Counted from the stretch's first letter, positions 53,853 to 63,236 are shown. The stretch: DNA of 64,000 nt from Devosia oryziradicis (GCF_016698645.1 NZ_CP068047.1:806001-870000); one strand, 5' to 3'. Numbers and translations: made by a program. Notes: generated from the sequence alone by a model not told the origin.

Positions 53853-55253
53853 CTACTTCTTGAGCTTGAGCGGACCGACCATCTGTTCGGGTTTCACCTC
53901 GGCGTCGAATTCCTCGCCGGTGAGAAGCCCCAGTTCGATGGCGGTTTCGCGCAGCGTCGAGCCGTTCTTGTGGGCGGTCTTGGCGATCTTGGCGGCGTTG
54001 TCATAGCCGATCTTGCGGTTGAGCGCGGTGACCAGCATCAGCGACTGGTCGACCAGCTGCTTGATGCGCTTGCGATCGGGCTCGATACCGACCGCGCAGT
54101 TGTCGTTGAAGCTCTTGGCGCTGTCCGCGAGGAGCCGCACCGACTGCAGGAAGTTGTAGGCGATGACGGGCTTGAAGACGTTGAGCTCGAAATTGCCCTG
54201 CGATGCGGCAAAGCCGATGGCGGCGTCATTGCCCATGACATGGGCGACCACCATGGTCATGGCTTCGGACTGGGTCGGGTTGACCTTGCCCGGCATGATC
54301 GAGGAGCCGGGCTCGTTTTCCGGAATGGTGATTTCGCCAAGGCCCGAGCGGGGGCCCGAGGCCAGCCAGCGCACGTCGTTGGCGATCTTCATGAAGGCGG
54401 CGGCGAGTTGCTTCAGCGCGCCCGAGGTGCCCACAAAGGCGTCGTGGCCAGCCATGACGGCATATTTGTTGGGGGCGGTGACGAAGTCGTGGCCGCTGAG
54501 GGTGGCGATCTCCTTGGCCACGGCCACGGCATAATCAGGGTGGGCATTGAGGCCCGTGCCGACGGCCGTGCCGCCCAGCGCCAGTTCCTTGAGCTGGGGC
54601 AGGGTGGCCTTGATGGCCTTGACCGCCAAATCGATCTGGGCGACCCAGCCGCTCATTTCCTGGCCCAGGGTCAGCGGCGTGGCGTCCTGCAGGTGGGTGC
54701 GGCCGATCTTGACCACATCCATGAATTCCTCGGCCTTGGCGTTGAGCGTATCGCGCAGCAGCTGGACGCGCGGGAAGAGGTAGTTCTCCAGCGCCTCGAC
54801 GGCGGCGATATGCATGGCCGTGGGATAGGTGTCGTTGGACGACTGGCTCATATTGACGTGGTCATTGGGATGCACGGGTTTCTTGGAGCCCATGGTGCCG
54901 CCCGCCATCTCGATGGCCCGGTTGGAGATGACCTCGTTGACATTCATGTTGGACTGGGTGCCCGAGCCGGTCTGCCAGACCACGAGAGGGAAGTGATCGG
55001 CCAGCTTGCCCGAGATCACCTCGTCAGCCGCGGCGACGATCAGGTCGCGGGTCGTTTCGTCGAGCAGGCCCAGCTTGTGATTGGCCAAAGCCGCGGCCTT
55101 CTTGAGGACGCCGAAGGCGGTGACGATCTCGGTCGGCATCTTCTCGCCGCCGATATCGAAATTCATCAGGCTGCGGGCCGTCTGCGCGCCGTAATACTTG
55201 TCGGAGGGGACCTCGATGGTGCCCATGGTGTCCGATTCGACGCGCGTGCTCAT
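53853..55253 (-). CDS. fumC: Class II fumarate hydratase
   Basis: FumC interconverts fumarate and malate in the TCA cycle without an iron-sulfur cluster. The 466-residue product has the family signature [13 protein letters not shown], the early [13 protein letters not shown] and [16 protein letters not shown]. The [19 protein letters not shown] stretch forms part of the active site. Length matches the class II enzyme. A terminator for the upstream rpmF gene lies before it, so it is probably transcribed alone. Confidence 0.96.
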   Translation of the reverse strand: MSTRVESDTMGTIEVPSDKYYGAQTARSLMNFDIGGEKMPTEIVTAFGVLKKAAALANHKLGLLDETTRDLIVAAADEVISGKLADHFPLVVWQTGSGTQSNMNVNEVISNRAIEMAGGTMGSKKPVHPNDHVNMSQSSNDTYPTAMHIAAVEALENYLFPRVQLLRDTLNAKAEEFMDVVKIGRTHLQDATPLTLGQEMSGWVAQIDLAVKAIKATLPQLKELALGGTAVGTGLNAHPDYAVAVAKEIATLSGHDFVTAPNKYAVMAGHDAFVGTSGALKQLAAAFMKIANDVRWLASGPRSGLGEITIPENEPGSSIMPGKVNPTQSEAMTMVVAHVMGNDAAIGFAASQGNFELNVFKPVIAYNFLQSVRLLADSAKSFNDNCAVGIEPDRKRIKQLVDQSLMLVTALNRKIGYDNAAKIAKTAHKNGSTLRETAIELGLLTGEEFDAEVKPEQMVGPLKLKK

Positions 55254-55286
55254 TGCATTCTCCGGTGCGGCGCCGCTGCCGCGGCG

Positions 55287-55325
55287 AACAAAACAAAACG
55301 GCCGGTCCCAAGCGAGACCGGCCGT
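55287..55325 (-). terminator. Intrinsic terminator after rpmF
   Basis: On the minus strand a 10-bp stem (ACGGCCGGTC / GACCGGCCGT) is followed by TTTGTTTTG. Confidence 0.85.
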
Positions 55326-55367
55326 CCAATATCAGATCGACGCAGGCGCGCCAAACAGCCTTTCGGC

Positions 55368-55547
55368 TTATTTCTTGACGTCGAGAACCTGGCGACCGCG
55401 ATACATGCCGGTCTTGAGGTCGACGTGATGCGGGCGGCGCAGCTCGCCCGAATCCTTGTCTTCAACATAGGATGCGCTGGCAAGAGCGTCGGCCGAGCGG
55501 CGGAAGCCGCGCTTCATCGGCGAGGTCTTTCGTTTTGGCACTGCCAT
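55368..55547 (-). CDS. rpmF: 50S ribosomal protein L32
   Basis: The 59-residue ribosomal protein has the characteristic start [20 protein letters not shown] and a basic middle [19 protein letters not shown]. It lacks the CxxC zinc motifs, as usual for alphaproteobacterial L32. It is a monocistronic gene followed by a strong terminator. Confidence 0.96.
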   Translation of the reverse strand: MAVPKRKTSPMKRGFRRSADALASASYVEDKDSGELRRPHHVDLKTGMYRGRQVLDVKK

Positions 55548-55718
55548 GGTCGGTACTCCGAATTCAATATCGTTGCGCCGCCAGAGCGGCCCAGAGACTT
55601 CATCTCTGAAGGGATTGGTGGGCTCTATAGAGGAAGAGCGCGGGGTTGTGAAGGGGGTTGTGCGCGGAGTCGACAAGCGCAAGTGCCGCCTCGCCCACAA
55701 TCGGTGGTCCTCTCACTT

Positions 55719-55811
55719 GACGTCACCCTCGGGCTCGACCCCAGGGTGTTGCACCTTCTTGATCCGGCAAGTGAAGAGCCTTCGGGTCAAGCCCGAGGGT
55801 GACGTCCGGTG
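55719..55811. repeat. Interspersed inverted-repeat element, copy 1
   Basis: Left arm 55719-55740 (GACGTCACCCTCGGGCTCGA...) pairs with right arm 55785-55806. The last 29 bases (55783-55811) are identical to 61745-61773, the end of a related element. No coding potential is evident. Confidence 0.75.
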
Positions 55812-55843
55812 TATGGGGCTACATATGCCGCAAACGGCAGTCC

Positions 55844-56188
55844 CTAAGCCGCCTGCATGGACTGGGCCGGTTCGGCGCCTTCAAGATCCCAGATAGTGGT
55901 GAGGCGTTCGGCGGCGGCGCTGGGGGTGAGCAGGCGGAAGACGCGGTCGGCGCAATCAAGCGCCAGGCGGAACCGGCTGCGGCTCATGGCATCCCCAACC
56001 AGCTCACCGGTCGAGCCAACCCAGAGCACGTGGTTGCCCTTGGCAATGAGGTAGAGATCGGCGTCGGCCATGGCGAAGCGCTCGAGGCTTTCGCTGACCA
56101 GGCCATAGGCCTGTCCGGAGCGTCCGAGCCATTTGCTGATCCGGCCGAAGCCATGCGTCAGGATCTTGTTCTCGGTAATGCCAGCCAT
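55844..56188 (-). CDS. Hypothetical protein (unknown family)
   Basis: The 114-residue cytoplasmic protein starts MAGITENKILTHGFGRISKW and contains SLERFAMADADLYLIAKGNH, LWVGSTGELVGDAMSRSRF and a C-terminal helix region DCADRVFRLLTP. Alternating hydrophobic strands suggest a compact alpha/beta fold. No known motif is recognised. The ATG at 56188 is preferred; an earlier frame extends to 56224 without a good start. It stands alone between rpmF and plsC on the same strand. Confidence 0.65.
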   Translation of the reverse strand: MAGITENKILTHGFGRISKWLGRSGQAYGLVSESLERFAMADADLYLIAKGNHVLWVGSTGELVGDAMSRSRFRLALDCADRVFRLLTPSAAAERLTTIWDLEGAEPAQSMQAA

Positions 56189-56315
56189 CGCGCCATCCCC
56201 ATAGCGTTCGTCAAACAAGAACAAAAATAGAACAAAATGCAGAAGGCGTCAAGCCGTCCCCTGCCTGACCTCTAGATGTATGGGCCTTTTCGCGCTTTGG
56301 GTCAATATATAGTAT

Positions 56316-57122
56316 TCAAGCACTATTCCGTGCCTGACGGAGAGCGTCGAGGCGGGCGCGCAGCTTGGTATCGACGGGGCGCGAAAGACCATGATCCTCA
56401 GCTTGGAGAATGAGGGCATCGGACTCCGATTCGATGGCTTTTTTGAGTCGCTCCATGAATACGTCGGCGGGAAGACCGGCTTCGATGGGGGCGAGGAACC
56501 TGGCCTGCGCCGTGCCGGGCCAGATGATCAGGCTGTTGCGGCCCCAGAACAGGCCGGAATTGAGCGCGACCGGCACGACGGGGACGTTGAGCTCAAGATA
56601 AAGCCGCGCAATGCCCTGGCGGTAGTCGGCTGGGGCCAAGGGCGCCTTGCGGGTGCCCTCGGGGAAGATGACGATGCGGCAGCCGCGATCGATGGCGGCG
56701 TGCGCCTGCTCCATCAGCAGCGGGATCGCCTCGGCGCCCTTCTTGCGGTCGACCTCGATGCAGTCCAGCGACCGTGCCGCCGGGCCGAAGAAGGGGATGT
56801 CCATCAGCTCCTTCTTGACGATATAGGCGGGGCGACCGGTATGGGGGAAAATGGCGAAGACGTCCCAGTCGCTCTGGTGCTTGGCCGCGATGATGCAGCC
56901 GCCCGCGGGGATGTTCTCCTCGCCGGTCACGTCGGTTTTGACGCCCGCCAGGACGCGCAGGTAGACCAGGTTGGACCGGCACCAGAATTTGGCGAGGGCC
57001 CAGCTTGCCGGGGTGCGACCGGCGATCATGGCAATGATGCCGACGATGATCGCCACCACGGCCGTCTGCCCGATGAAGACCAGATAAAACAGTGCGGTGC
57101 GCACTGCCTGGACGATTGCCAT
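56316..57122 (-). CDS. plsC: 1-acyl-sn-glycerol-3-phosphate acyltransferase
   Basis: PlsC acylates lysophosphatidate to phosphatidate in membrane lipid synthesis. The 268-residue product has N-terminal hydrophobic segments. The acyltransferase motif HX4D reads as KHQSDWD, and the second motif as FPEGTRKAP. A central ISS-like segment VPVVPVALNSG follows. The start with GGGAGAGG upstream is convincing. It lies downstream of ftsX on the same strand, across a ~170-base gap containing repeat-like sequence. Confidence 0.93.
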   Translation of the reverse strand: MAIVQAVRTALFYLVFIGQTAVVAIIVGIIAMIAGRTPASWALAKFWCRSNLVYLRVLAGVKTDVTGEENIPAGGCIIAAKHQSDWDVFAIFPHTGRPAYIVKKELMDIPFFGPAARSLDCIEVDRKKGAEAIPLLMEQAHAAIDRGCRIVIFPEGTRKAPLAPADYRQGIARLYLELNVPVVPVALNSGLFWGRNSLIIWPGTAQARFLAPIEAGLPADVFMERLKKAIESESDALILQAEDHGLSRPVDTKLRARLDALRQARNSA

Positions 57123-57174
57123 GAACCTCTCCCACGGCCTGCCACCGTTTTGAAGCGTCATAGCGGGCTAACGC

Positions 57175-57290
57175 CGGCTTGGCGAGGGCGTTCCCCGGAA
57201 TGGAGGTGCTCACGTACCCCTGTACGCTCCGCTCCGGTTCTGGAAGCCCCGCCCTTCTCGGCTCGCCTTGACGCGAGCCCCGACACTCCG
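57175..57290. repeat. Possible interspersed element between plsC and ftsX
   Basis: The plsC-ftsX gap is filled by palindrome-rich sequence (ACGTACCCCTGTACG-type core) resembling intergenic repeats seen in related genomes. No second copy is visible in this window. Assignment is from general resemblance only. Confidence 0.35.
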
Positions 57291-57292
57291 GG

Positions 57293-58222
57293 CTAGGAGG
57301 TCTCGTTGAGAAAGCGCCGGACGGTGACGCGCGAGGTTATGGCCGTGAGGGCGGCGATGACGGGAACGACGGCCAGGATGCCGACGATGCCATCGATCCC
57401 CAGGGCAAAGCGGCCGAAGAGGACGCCGACCTGCGCCCCCGCCTCGCTCGAGAGCATGTTGCCGGCGGCGGTGCCGATGAGGGTGAAGAAGAGCAGCGAC
57501 GCGACCGTGCCGAGCAGCCCGCCCTGGAGGCCGATGGAGAGGAACCGGCCCTGGAATTCGCCGGCAATGAAGCGGTTGGACGCGCCGATATAGTGCAGGA
57601 CGTCAACAATCTCGCGATTGGTCGCCATGGCGCCGCGGGTGGCAAAGACGATGGCCAGAACCGTGGCGGCCCCGATCAGCACCAGGACGAGCAGGCCCGA
57701 CAGGACGATGGTTCCGGCCATGGTGTTGAGCTGCTGGCGCCAGGCGGCGTGCGTGTCCAGGCTGGCACCCTTGACGGCAGCAAGGTTGCGCCCGAGGCCC
57801 TCGATATCGGCCTCGACCGGATCGGCCAACTGGACGACGACCAGGCGCGGAATTTCAATGGCGGTGAGATCCAGGCCGGTGCCCAGCCAAGGCTCGAGCA
57901 ACTGCTGGCTTTCCTCGATGGTGAGGGCCCGTGCCGAAGCGACGCCCGGGGTGGCCTCGGCCAACGACACGGCGGTGCGCAAATTGCTGTCCATCACCTC
58001 GCCCTCGACCGGGCGGAGCTGGATCGTGACCTCGCGACCCACATCGGCCGACCAGGCGATGGCCGACTTCTGCACCAGCACCACCCCGCCCAGCGTCACC
58101 GCGGAGAGAAAGCTCATGATGGTGATCAGCAGCAGCAGGGTGCGGCCGGCAACGCTTTTTTCGGGAACGATGGGGGCAGCGCCCTTGCGAGAAGGCAGGA
58201 GGCCCAGGACGCGCTCAATCAT
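57293..58222 (-). CDS. ftsX: Cell-division ABC transporter permease FtsX
   Basis: FtsX couples septal ring signals to periplasmic cell-wall hydrolases. The 309-residue product has an N-terminal cytoplasmic segment, TM1 (about 30-50) and a periplasmic loop. Three more membrane segments follow (about 165-190, 215-240, 270-295), the standard FtsX topology. Motifs include VVQLADPVEADIEGL and FIAGEFQGRFL. The start overlaps the ftsE stop by eight bases, so the two subunits are translationally coupled. Confidence 0.92.
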   Translation of the reverse strand: MIERVLGLLPSRKGAAPIVPEKSVAGRTLLLLITIMSFLSAVTLGGVVLVQKSAIAWSADVGREVTIQLRPVEGEVMDSNLRTAVSLAEATPGVASARALTIEESQQLLEPWLGTGLDLTAIEIPRLVVVQLADPVEADIEGLGRNLAAVKGASLDTHAAWRQQLNTMAGTIVLSGLLVLVLIGAATVLAIVFATRGAMATNREIVDVLHYIGASNRFIAGEFQGRFLSIGLQGGLLGTVASLLFFTLIGTAAGNMLSSEAGAQVGVLFGRFALGIDGIVGILAVVPVIAALTAITSRVTVRRFLNETS

Positions 58223-58934
58223 GGATCACCAACTCGCCCTTACTGAGCAGCATGCGCGGGTAATTGAACTTGTCGAGCAGCGGCAATTCATGCGTGGCCA
58301 GGATGATGGTCATGCCCAGGGTGCGGTTGAGTTCGGCGAACAGGTGCACGAGGCGGCTGGAGAGATCAGGGTCGACATTGCCGGTCGGCTCGTCGGCCAG
58401 CAGGATCTTGGGCCGGGCAATGACGGCGCGGGCAATGGCAGCGCGCTGTTTCTCACCGCCCGAAAGCAGCGAGGGCAGGGCGTTCATGCGTTCGCCCAGA
58501 CCCACCCATTCGAGCAGTTCGGTAACGTTGGGGCGGTATTCGCTCTCGGCCTGTCCCAGGACGCGCAGTGGCAGCGCGACGTTCTCGAACGTGGTCAGGT
58601 GGTCGAGCAGGCGGAATTCTTGGAACACGATGCCGATATGGCGCCGCATCTGCAGCAGGCGATCCTGGCTGAGATTGCTCACATCCTCGCCAAACATGGT
58701 GACGCGGCCGCGCGAGGGCTTGAGCGAGAGCAGCAGCAAGCGGAGGAGGCTGGTCTTGCCGGCGCCTGAGGGGCCGGTCAGGAAATGGAACGAGCCCGGC
58801 TCGACCGAAAAGGTCAGATCGCGCAGGATTTCCGGCCCGTTGCCGTAACGCAGCCCGACATTGGAAAACTCGATCAAGAACGGCGGCTCCCCGAATGGTC
58901 CGCGCCAACGCGAATCAGGTGTCGAGCGCATCAT
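58215..58934 (-). CDS. ftsE: Cell-division ABC transporter ATPase FtsE
   Basis: FtsE is the ATPase partner of FtsX. The 239-residue product has Walker A GPSGAGKTS, the Q-loop IGIVFQEFRLL, signature LSGGEKQR, Walker B ILLADEPTGNVDP and the H-loop LATHELPLL. The ATG at 58934 (a second ATG follows directly) gives the family length; the frame is open for 50 codons more but those residues do not resemble FtsE. It is divergent from the zinc-ribbon gene. Confidence 0.95.
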   Translation of the reverse strand: MMRSTPDSRWRGPFGEPPFLIEFSNVGLRYGNGPEILRDLTFSVEPGSFHFLTGPSGAGKTSLLRLLLLSLKPSRGRVTMFGEDVSNLSQDRLLQMRRHIGIVFQEFRLLDHLTTFENVALPLRVLGQAESEYRPNVTELLEWVGLGERMNALPSLLSGGEKQRAAIARAVIARPKILLADEPTGNVDPDLSSRLVHLFAELNRTLGMTIILATHELPLLDKFNYPRMLLSKGELVIHD

Positions 58935-59095
58935 AACAGCCCAGCGGAGCCGATGCGCATGGTCGTGTCCTTGGCGGCACGAAAGCGGCACGAATGTGGT
59001 GGATTGCTGCTGCTGTTTGAATGGTTTGGGGAGTTTTAACCCCCAGCCTCTAGGGTCGGACGTGGCATATTTCGTCCTCTCCACCGTCTGGCGCG

Positions 59096-60064
59096 ATGAT
59101 CATCACCTGTCCACATTGCCAGACCAAGTACCAGGTGACCTATGAGGCCATCGGGTCGGCCGGGCGCAAGGTACAGTGCGCCCATTGCCAGCAGGCCTGG
59201 CAACAGCGGCCGCTGACCAAGGATGACGACACCGACGAGCAGAAGCAGGCCTTCGAGGCGATTGCCGAGGATAGCCTCGATGAGGCCATGCAGGCCGAAG
59301 AGCGCGAGGTTGCCGCCGAGGTGGCGGCGCGGCTCGAAGTCGAAAGCCGCGCGGCAGCCGGCAAGGTCGACCCCGCCTTGGTGCGAAAGCGACAGAAGGC
59401 CTTCACGCGTCGGCAGACGGCGATTGCGGCCGAACTGCCGCTGGCCCGGCTGCGCCGCTCGGTGCGCGTGGCGGGTTTAGTGCTGCTGGCCGCCACTGCA
59501 GCCACGGCCTATTTCGGTCGCCTGCAGGTGGTGGAGCGGTTTCCAGCGATGGCCGGCGTCTATGAGGCGGTCGGCCTGGGCGTCAACGTGGTGGGGCTGG
59601 ACTTCTCCGATATGTCGAGCCTGAGGACGACGCGCGACGGCAAGGATGTGCTGATGGTCTCGGCGCAGATCGTGGGGCTCGAGCCTGAGCCGGCCGCGGT
59701 GCCAGATGTCGTGGTCACCCTGATCGACGTGCACGGGCACGCCATCTACGAATGGAGCGTCACGCCGGGGGTGCGCGACCTGATGGCCGGGGAGCGCGCG
59801 ACCTTCAACACGCAACTGACCTTGCCGCCTGGCGAGGCGGAGCGCGTGCGCCTTACCTTTGCCGGCGGGCAGGGCATGCCCATCATTTCCGCCGAGGCCC
59901 ATGCCGGCATGGACGAGGCGCAGGCAGGCGACTCGGCCGAGCCGCAGGAAACGGCCGCCGGACATGCCGGTCCAGATCACGATGCCGGCCATGCCGCGCC
60001 AGCCCAAACCGATCATGCGGCTCCCGCCGCACCCGAACACACGCCTACTCCGGAGCATCACTGA
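59096..60064 (+). CDS. Zinc-ribbon (MJ0042-type) and DUF3426 membrane protein
   Basis: The 322-residue protein starts with a zinc-ribbon (CPHCQTKYQ at 5-13 and CAHCQQAWQ at 28-36). An acidic helical region follows, one membrane segment (about 123-142) and a periplasmic DUF3426-like domain (VVVTLIDVHGHAIYEWSV, FNTQLTLPPGEAERV). The C-terminal ~40 residues are rich in His, Ala and Pro and may bind metal. Its role is unknown; the divergent ftsE suggests a cell-envelope link. Its TGA stop overlaps the next start codon. Confidence 0.87.
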   Translation: MIITCPHCQTKYQVTYEAIGSAGRKVQCAHCQQAWQQRPLTKDDDTDEQKQAFEAIAEDSLDEAMQAEEREVAAEVAARLEVESRAAAGKVDPALVRKRQKAFTRRQTAIAAELPLARLRRSVRVAGLVLLAATAATAYFGRLQVVERFPAMAGVYEAVGLGVNVVGLDFSDMSSLRTTRDGKDVLMVSAQIVGLEPEPAAVPDVVVTLIDVHGHAIYEWSVTPGVRDLMAGERATFNTQLTLPPGEAERVRLTFAGGQGMPIISAEAHAGMDEAQAGDSAEPQETAAGHAGPDHDAGHAAPAQTDHAAPAAPEHTPTPEHH

Positions 60065-60474
60065 TGGCCCGCATCCTGGTTGCCGAAGACGATCCATCGG
60101 TGCGCGCCTTCGTGGTCAGCGCCCTCACCATGAAGGGGCACGAAGTCGTCGCCGAGGAAGATGGCGGGCTCGCCGCGGAGACCGTCGATGCCGAGAATGG
60201 CCGCTTCGACCTGCTGCTCTCGGATATCAAGATGCCGATCATGGATGGCATCGGGCTGGCCCTGCATGTTGCCGCCAAGTTTCCCGATGTGATCATTGTG
60301 CTGATGACCGGCTTTGCCGACCAGCGCGAGCGGGCGCATGGGCTCGAGGCGCTGATCTACGACGTCATCACCAAGCCGTTCACCCTGGCGGACCTGCTGC
60401 AGAAGGTCGACGACGCGCTGGCCGGCAAGCCGGTGGAAGTGGTGTCGCTCGGTCGTCAAGCGCAACGGGAATAG
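60064..60474 (+). CDS. Single-domain response regulator (CpdR-like)
   Basis: The 136-residue receiver protein has the acidic pair in VAEDDPSVRAF, phospho-acceptor Asp in LLSDIKMPIMDG, Thr in LMTGFADQ and Lys in VITKPFTLADLLQKV. The pattern resembles CpdR, which controls ClpXP-dependent proteolysis and the cell cycle in alphaproteobacteria. The start overlaps the DUF3426 gene stop (TGATG). Naming it cpdR would need comparison with other single-domain regulators. Confidence 0.82.
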   Translation: MARILVAEDDPSVRAFVVSALTMKGHEVVAEEDGGLAAETVDAENGRFDLLLSDIKMPIMDGIGLALHVAAKFPDVIIVLMTGFADQRERAHGLEALIYDVITKPFTLADLLQKVDDALAGKPVEVVSLGRQAQRE

Positions 60475-60481
60475 GCGCTGG

Positions 60482-61585
60482 TCACGCCACCACCTTCTCC
60501 CAAGCGACCGTCACCACGCCCTTGCCATCGGCCAGGAACGCCCCATGGGCGTGCGCCTCTGCCTCGACATCGGCTGTCTCCGCCTTGGTCAACTCACGGA
60601 AGGGGAGAATGGTGATGGCGATGTCGTCCTTGCTGCGCTTGAGCGTCCAATTGCCTGATATGAAGCCATCGACCGTGTAGGCGGCGATATAGCCGTTCAC
60701 CAGTACCATGCGATTGCGCGCCAGCTCGGGCTGGATGCGATAGCGGTCGGCAAAGCCGAGCCAGACATTGTCGTATTCGGGCATGAAGCGCACCGGAGCC
60801 GGGGTGTCCGGATCGGGCAACAACCCGTCGGGAATGTCGTAGAGCGTGCGGCCGTCCTCGCCGGTGAACTCGACCAGTTCACCCCGCAGCGCCTCGAAGG
60901 CCGGGGCCAGCTTGGTGAGGCCGGACCAGCTCTGCATGTCCATGATGCTGGCCGGGCCATAGGCGGCCAGATAGCGGCGCACCAGGTCGGGAAGGGCCAT
61001 GGCGGGCCCCACGGGCGCGCCGGCCCAGTTCTCGATGCGGCTCAGCAGGGGCGGGCCGCCATGGCCCCAGACACGGGTCGGCGGGACCTGGATCAGCGTC
61101 TCGCTGCAATGCAGCACCTGCGCCAGCGCCAACGGCTCAGCATCGGGCCAGCTTTCGGCCAGGCGCTTGCCCAGATCGCCGCTGGTCAGGGGCGACTGGT
61201 CGAGCAGTTCGACACCGCGCTGGTGCACCGCGGCACGTTCGGCACTGCCGACCCGCTTGCGGAAGGTCGATTGCCAGGTGCGGTCGAGCACCGGCTGCAT
61301 GACGGGCCGGATGGACCGCATGTCGTCGGCGGTGTGCAGATGAAGCGTCGTGCGCATGGTGGTGGCACGCAATACCGACTTGTCGTGGATAAGCGTCGTC
61401 AGGTCCGCGTGGCGAAAGTCGCGCAGCCGGTTCCACAGGCCCTGGTAGGGACCGCCGCTGGTCTGGGCCTGGAGCCCGAGCAGGAAGGCGATGGCGTCGG
61501 GGATGGCGACATCGGCGCGTTCGAGCATCCACTGGCGCGCCAGCGTGGCGCGGTTGAGCTGGCGATCGGTCAGCGTCTGCGGCAT
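60482..61585 (-). CDS. Winged-helix DNA-binding (AlkZ/YcaQ-like, HTH_42) protein
   Basis: The 367-residue protein belongs to the HTH_42 winged-helix family, which includes DNA glycosylases AlkZ and YcaQ that unhook crosslinks. The family QxQ motif is present as FLLGLQAQTSGGPYQGLW. Later segments TRVWGHGGPPLLSRIEN and VRFMPEYDNVWLGFADRYRI fit the family. Glycosylase activity is likely but not certain, since some members are of unknown activity. The ATG follows GAGGAG. It is convergent with the response regulator, seven bases apart. Confidence 0.82.
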   Translation of the reverse strand: MPQTLTDRQLNRATLARQWMLERADVAIPDAIAFLLGLQAQTSGGPYQGLWNRLRDFRHADLTTLIHDKSVLRATTMRTTLHLHTADDMRSIRPVMQPVLDRTWQSTFRKRVGSAERAAVHQRGVELLDQSPLTSGDLGKRLAESWPDAEPLALAQVLHCSETLIQVPPTRVWGHGGPPLLSRIENWAGAPVGPAMALPDLVRRYLAAYGPASIMDMQSWSGLTKLAPAFEALRGELVEFTGEDGRTLYDIPDGLLPDPDTPAPVRFMPEYDNVWLGFADRYRIQPELARNRMVLVNGYIAAYTVDGFISGNWTLKRSKDDIAITILPFRELTKAETADVEAEAHAHGAFLADGKGVVTVAWEKVVA

Positions 61586-61681
61586 GGCGGTCTCCTCGGG
61601 ATAGGAGACTATGCGGCAGTGGCGCTGACAAGGGGTGACAGCAGTGGGTCTGATGCCCGCCAAGCCTTCCACCCCCTCAAT

Positions 61682-61773
61682 CGTCACCCTCGGCCTTGAG
61701 CCGAGGGCTCTTCACTGACGATATCTCAGTAAGTGCAGCCCCCTCGGGTCAAGCCCGAGGGTGACGTCCGGTG
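61682..61773. repeat. Interspersed inverted-repeat element, copy 2
   Basis: The element ends in the same 29 bases as copy 1 at 55783-55811. Its left part contains a CCTCGGCCTTGAGCCGAGG hairpin. It fills the gap between the AlkZ-like and lysA genes. Confidence 0.75.
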
Positions 61774-61786
61774 GGTGGGAGTAAGT

Positions 61787-63046
61787 TCAAACCCAGTCCG
61801 GGACGCTATCGAGCGCGATCAGTTCGTCCAGGCTCTTGCGCGGACGGATGACGTGCCAGCGGTCGCCATCGACCAGCACTTCGGGGATCAGGGCGCGGGA
61901 ATTGTAGGTCGAGGCCATGACGGCGCCATAGGCGCCGGCGCTCATCACGGCCAGGAGGTCGCCTTCCTTGACGCCGGGCATGGTGCGGGCCTTGGCGAGG
62001 TAGTCGCCGGTCTCGCAGACCGGGCCGACGATGTCGGCGGTAATGGGCGCCAGGTTGGAATGGTTGACCGGCACGATGTCGTGGTGAGCTTCGTAGAGCG
62101 TGGGGCGGATCAGGTCGTTCATCGCCGCATCGACGATGACGAAATTGGTGCCGCCTTCCTTCACATATTCGACCTTGGTCACCAGGATACCGGCATTGCC
62201 GACCAGCAGGCGCCCCGGCTCGATGACCAGGGTGCAGCCGAGCTGACCGATCTTGTCGCGCACGACGGCGGCGTAGGCGCTGGGGAGCGGCGGGGCGGTC
62301 TCGTCGACATTGTAGGGAATGCCCAGGCCGCCGCCGACATCGACATGCTTGATATCGTGGCCATCGGCGCGCAGGGCCTTGACCAGTTCGGCCATCAGGC
62401 CAAAGGCGGTGCCGAAGGGTTCGAGATCGGTCAGCTGGCTGCCGATATGCATGTCGACGCCGACGGCCTCGACATTGGGCAGCTCGGCGATGCGGCGATA
62501 GACATCGCGGGCGCGGGCATAGGGAATGCCGAACTTGTTCTCCGCCTTGCCGGTCGAGATCTTGGCGTGGGTGCGGGCATCGACGTCGGGGTTGACGCGG
62601 ACGGACACGCGCGCGGTGGGGCCCATGTCGGCGGCGATCATCGACAGGCGCTCGAGCTCGGGCTCGCTCTCGACGTTGAAGCACTTGATGCCGGCCTCGA
62701 GGCCGCGGCGCATTTCGCCCACGGTCTTGGCCACGCCGGAAAAGACGATCATCTCCGGCTTGATGCCGGCGGCCAGGGCGCGCTCGAGCTCGCCCAGCGA
62801 GACCACGTCGGCGCCCGCGCCTTCGGAGGCCATGAGCTTGAGCACGGCCTGATTGGAATTGGCCTTCATGGCATAGGCCATGAGCGTCGGAATGCCCTCA
62901 AAGGCGGCCTTCACCACCCGGACGTGGCGCCGCAGCGTGGCGCTCGAATAAACGTAGAAAGGCGTTCCTACCTTGACAGCGAGATCGTTGAGATTGACGT
63001 CCTCGGCATAGAGGGTGTCGTCGCGGTGGTTGAAGTGGTGGACCAT
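61787..63046 (-). CDS. lysA: Diaminopimelate decarboxylase
   Basis: LysA makes L-lysine by decarboxylating meso-diaminopimelate, using PLP. The 419-residue product has the PLP lysine in LMAYAMKANSNQAV, the HIGSQLTDLEPF motif, VDVGGGLGIPY, and EPGRLLVGNAGIL. The C-terminal barrel has PVCETGDYLAK and MSAGAYGAVMAS. Length and motif order are standard. It is flanked on both sides by repeat elements. Confidence 0.96.
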   Translation of the reverse strand: MVHHFNHRDDTLYAEDVNLNDLAVKVGTPFYVYSSATLRRHVRVVKAAFEGIPTLMAYAMKANSNQAVLKLMASEGAGADVVSLGELERALAAGIKPEMIVFSGVAKTVGEMRRGLEAGIKCFNVESEPELERLSMIAADMGPTARVSVRVNPDVDARTHAKISTGKAENKFGIPYARARDVYRRIAELPNVEAVGVDMHIGSQLTDLEPFGTAFGLMAELVKALRADGHDIKHVDVGGGLGIPYNVDETAPPLPSAYAAVVRDKIGQLGCTLVIEPGRLLVGNAGILVTKVEYVKEGGTNFVIVDAAMNDLIRPTLYEAHHDIVPVNHSNLAPITADIVGPVCETGDYLAKARTMPGVKEGDLLAVMSAGAYGAVMASTYNSRALIPEVLVDGDRWHVIRPRKSLDELIALDSVPDWV

Positions 63047-63079
63047 GCTTGCCCCGATCGTTGTGCAAACACCAGGTCA

Positions 63080-63171
63080 CCCCGGCGCAGGCCGGGGTCC
63101 AGGTCCGCATTCATCCCCACACATCCGACGTGCGGGTCGTTCCGGACATGGATTCCGGCCTTCGCCGGAAT
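63080..63171. repeat. Pair of GC hairpins upstream of lysA
   Basis: CCCCGGCGCAGGCCGGGG (63080-63097) and ATTCCGGCCTTCGCCGGAAT (63152-63171) are short palindromes about 55 bases apart. They resemble common proteobacterial intergenic repeats. No gene is visible in the 190-base gap. Confidence 0.6.
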
Positions 63172-63236
63172 GACATCGAGTGTCAAATGTTTCGCGGCAA
63201 TCCCTAGTTCACCGCCACCGAAAACGAAAGCAAGAC

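Noticed and set aside
53835..55802. Plus-strand open frame of 655 codons across fumC and rpmF.
   Set aside because: It is antisense to two certain genes (fumC and rpmF), begins within a gap and shows no domain pattern.
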